Shown in pieces: positions 4,355 to 5,688 of a stretch of DNA of 5,688 nt; the stretch's first letter is position 1, and each line of letters begins with the position of its first letter. Below the pieces are notes generated by a model. The model ran no database searches and was not told where the DNA came from. It was given only the letters and a program-made list of their open reading frames with translations. Position numbers and translations under genes: made by a program. Origin of the DNA: an uncultured Lachnospiraceae bacterium (GTDB taxonomy: Bacteria > Bacillota > Clostridia > Lachnospirales > Lachnospiraceae); contig CACYEU010000037.1 of NCBI GenBank assembly GCA_902773445.1, positions 1 to 5,688 of the forward strand, in the 5' to 3' direction.

Positions 4355-5688
4355 TTACTTATTCGCTTTTATGTAGAACATGTCAAGCACCATTTCGAAC
4401 AGCTTGTCATCATCCGCATAGAACTCAACTAGTCCGGTCGGCCCGTCGATCGAGCCTCCCTTCACAGAGTGGATTGCATCGTCTTTCACACCATACTCCA
4501 GCACCTTTGACGTCAGATAGGTCACGCGCGAAGGAGTGATATTCGTTGTCATATAAGGCTTCGCATTATTGTAAAGTTCGAGCGGCACGGTCAGATTAGA
4601 ACGGGTCTCTTCAATTGTTTTCTTGATAAAAGCATAAAAATACTGCTTCTGGCGAGCCATACGGAGTTCATTTGTCTCTGTGACTTCATAATTTCTCCAG
4701 CGAATATAGCGCAGCGCTTGACTACCGACAAGCATTACTTCGGAACCTTTGACTAATGTCGGATCTGTCGAAGACATATCCTCCAGAATCTCGACTTTTA
4801 CACCTCCAACAGAATCATTCAGCATTGGTACTGCATCGTAGGAAATCCGGACGTAGGAATCAATTGGAATTCCGAAGAGCAGATTCGAGACGGCTGCTGC
4901 CATCCGTTCACAGCTCTGTACATTATCTTTGCCGTAGGAGTAGGCAAGACAGATCTGCATCTGCTTGTCTCCCGCGTAATCACCGTCGGGAGCGTACTGG
5001 GCAACATTGGTCATCGTATCACGGTTGACATTGATGAAGGATATCTTTTTGTTTTTATTGTCGATAACGCTCAGAAGGATCGTGTCAGCCTGACCGTTGA
5101 TGCCGATGACGGATTCCCGTGCTTCCTGCTGCTCGACTGTTCGGTCACTGCCGAGGAAGAGGATCGTGGAAACGTTGTCATTCCAGCGGTATTTTTCCCC
5201 CTTGTAGGTGATTGTTTTACCGTCGTCCTCAATTTCCTCAACATCTACCGGCGTATTCTCTTTTTCCATCGTAAGCACGACATCCTCCGCCTTGTGCTTC
5301 ATGGACTGCTCGCCCTTTACACGCAGGAACACAAGCCCCCCGATTGCGGCGATGAGAAGTACAATGAAGAAGATCAGAATCTTGGTAAGAATGCCGAAGA
5401 GCGTCTGGCGCTTCTGCTGTTTTTTCCTGCGCCGGCGGCTCCCGCTCGATTCGATTGTGGAAGCGTCGTACGTCTTTGGCGGATTGATAGCACTTGCGGT
5501 TACAATGGTAGATGCGAGCGGTCCGGGGGTGCGGACCGTATCCTGGCCCGTGTCATTCCGTTGCCCTGCGTCCCGGCCTCGATCGGCATAGTACACATCT
5601 TCCGGCCTTTGCCCACGGTCGGCGTAATATACGTCTTCCGGCCGCTGTCCGCGGTCGGCGTAGTATACGTCTTCCGGCCGCTGTCCGC
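4355..5688 (-). CDS. LCP-family (LytR-CpsA-Psr) cell-wall polymer ligase with repeat-bearing N-terminal tail (partial; N-terminus beyond right edge)
   Basis: LCP proteins transfer anionic polymers or capsule from undecaprenyl-diphosphate carriers onto peptidoglycan outside the membrane. The 444 visible residues are, in order: three 12-residue repeats (1-36), a low-complexity linker, a basic stretch RRRRKKQQKR (84-93), a membrane span (about 96-120), a short spacer, and the LCP domain (about 172-350). LCP signatures include LFLGSDR, QADTILL (D201), FINVNRDT (R222), a GGVKVE strand, ALRYIRWRN (R329, R331) and LRMARQKQ (R342, R345). The aspartate often seen before that last arginine motif is replaced by Asn-Glu. 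The protein ends shortly after the domain. The frame stays open to base 5688, so the GTG at 5596 is internal and not the start, because the repeats continue upstream in frame. The basic cluster places the repeat tail in the cytoplasm. The tail is unusually long for the family. Confidence 0.95.
   Translation of the reverse strand, partial: GQRPEDVYYADRGQRPEDVYYADRGQRPEDVYYADRGRDAGQRNDTGQDTVRTPGPLASTIVTASAINPPKTYDASTIESSGSRRRRKKQQKRQTLFGILTKILIFFIVLLIAAIGGLVFLRVKGEQSMKHKAEDVVLTMEKENTPVDVEEIEDDGKTITYKGEKYRWNDNVSTILFLGSDRTVEQQEARESVIGINGQADTILLSVIDNKNKKISFINVNRDTMTNVAQYAPDGDYAGDKQMQICLAYSYGKDNVQSCERMAAAVSNLLFGIPIDSYVRISYDAVPMLNDSVGGVKVEILEDMSSTDPTLVKGSEVMLVGSQALRYIRWRNYEVTETNELRMARQKQYFYAFIKKTIEETRSNLTVPLELYNNAKPYMTTNITPSRVTYLTSKVLEYGVKDDAIHSVKGGSIDGPTGLVEFYADDDKLFEMVLDMFYIKANK
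5579..5686 (-). repeat. Three tandem 36-base repeats encoding GQRPEDVYYADR, running off the right edge
   Basis: Units lie at 5651-5686, 5615-5650 and 5579-5614 in the reading frame of the LCP gene. All three encode the identical 12 residues. Unit 1 differs from unit 2 at two bases and from unit 3 at eight, and every difference is synonymous. A degenerate fourth unit, GRDAGQRNDTGQ, may follow. The total copy number is unknown because the array crosses the window edge. Confidence 0.93.

Noticed and set aside
5579..5688. CRISPR or non-coding satellite array
   Set aside because: The repeats are directly adjacent without spacers, are in frame with the LCP gene, and vary only at synonymous positions, so they are coding.

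Overview
The window looks like chromosomal DNA of a Gram-positive anaerobe of the Clostridia, most plausibly a Lachnospiraceae-type organism. The reasons are strong AAAGGAG-type ribosome binding sites, TTGACA-type promoters, a CpsB/YwqE-type phosphatase, a LytR-CpsA-Psr (LCP) protein, a C-terminal sortase-type sorting signal and base composition that is neither very AT- nor very GC-rich. The assignment rests on gene content only, and no genus can be named from the sequence.

Layout from left to right. (1) Bases 1-469, minus strand: the first 156 residues of a CpsB/CapC/YwqE-family PHP-fold tyrosine phosphatase of capsule/exopolysaccharide (EPS) control, cut by the left edge. (2) Bases 470-923: a 454-base divergent intergenic region with a promoter for the phosphatase, a promoter for the rightward cassette, a TGACCA direct repeat and a GC-rich hairpin; no gene is seen in it. 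(3) Bases 924-1196, plus strand: a 90-residue secreted protein with an SPKTG sorting signal and a mature part of only about 35 residues. (4) A strong hairpin terminator at 1221-1257, then a TTG-initiated 604-residue ABC exporter half-transporter (1293-3107), then an orphan ribosome binding site and a bidirectional terminator (3160-3204). (5) Bases 3205-3363: a convergent spacer without a recognisable gene. (6) Minus strand, 3364-4197: a membrane-anchored extracytoplasmic protein built from Ig-like (DUF5011/Cry22Aa-like) units. (7) Minus strand, 4355 to the right edge: an LCP-family cell-wall ligase whose cytoplasmic N-terminal tail carries tandem 12-residue GQRPEDVYYADR repeats running off the right edge.

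The minus-strand genes fit one theme: assembly of a surface polysaccharide and its attachment to the wall. The LCP protein would move polymer from its lipid carrier to peptidoglycan, the Ig-like protein would be a surface partner, and the phosphatase would act in a tyrosine-phosphorylation control loop. The plus-strand peptide/exporter pair sits between them with its own promoter and terminator, and looks like a separate cassette. The most interesting points are the LCP tail repeats, which are identical in protein while their DNA has diverged only synonymously; their tyrosine pairs in a window that also holds a tyrosine phosphatase; and the minimal wall-sorted peptide placed upstream of a terminator and an ABC exporter.
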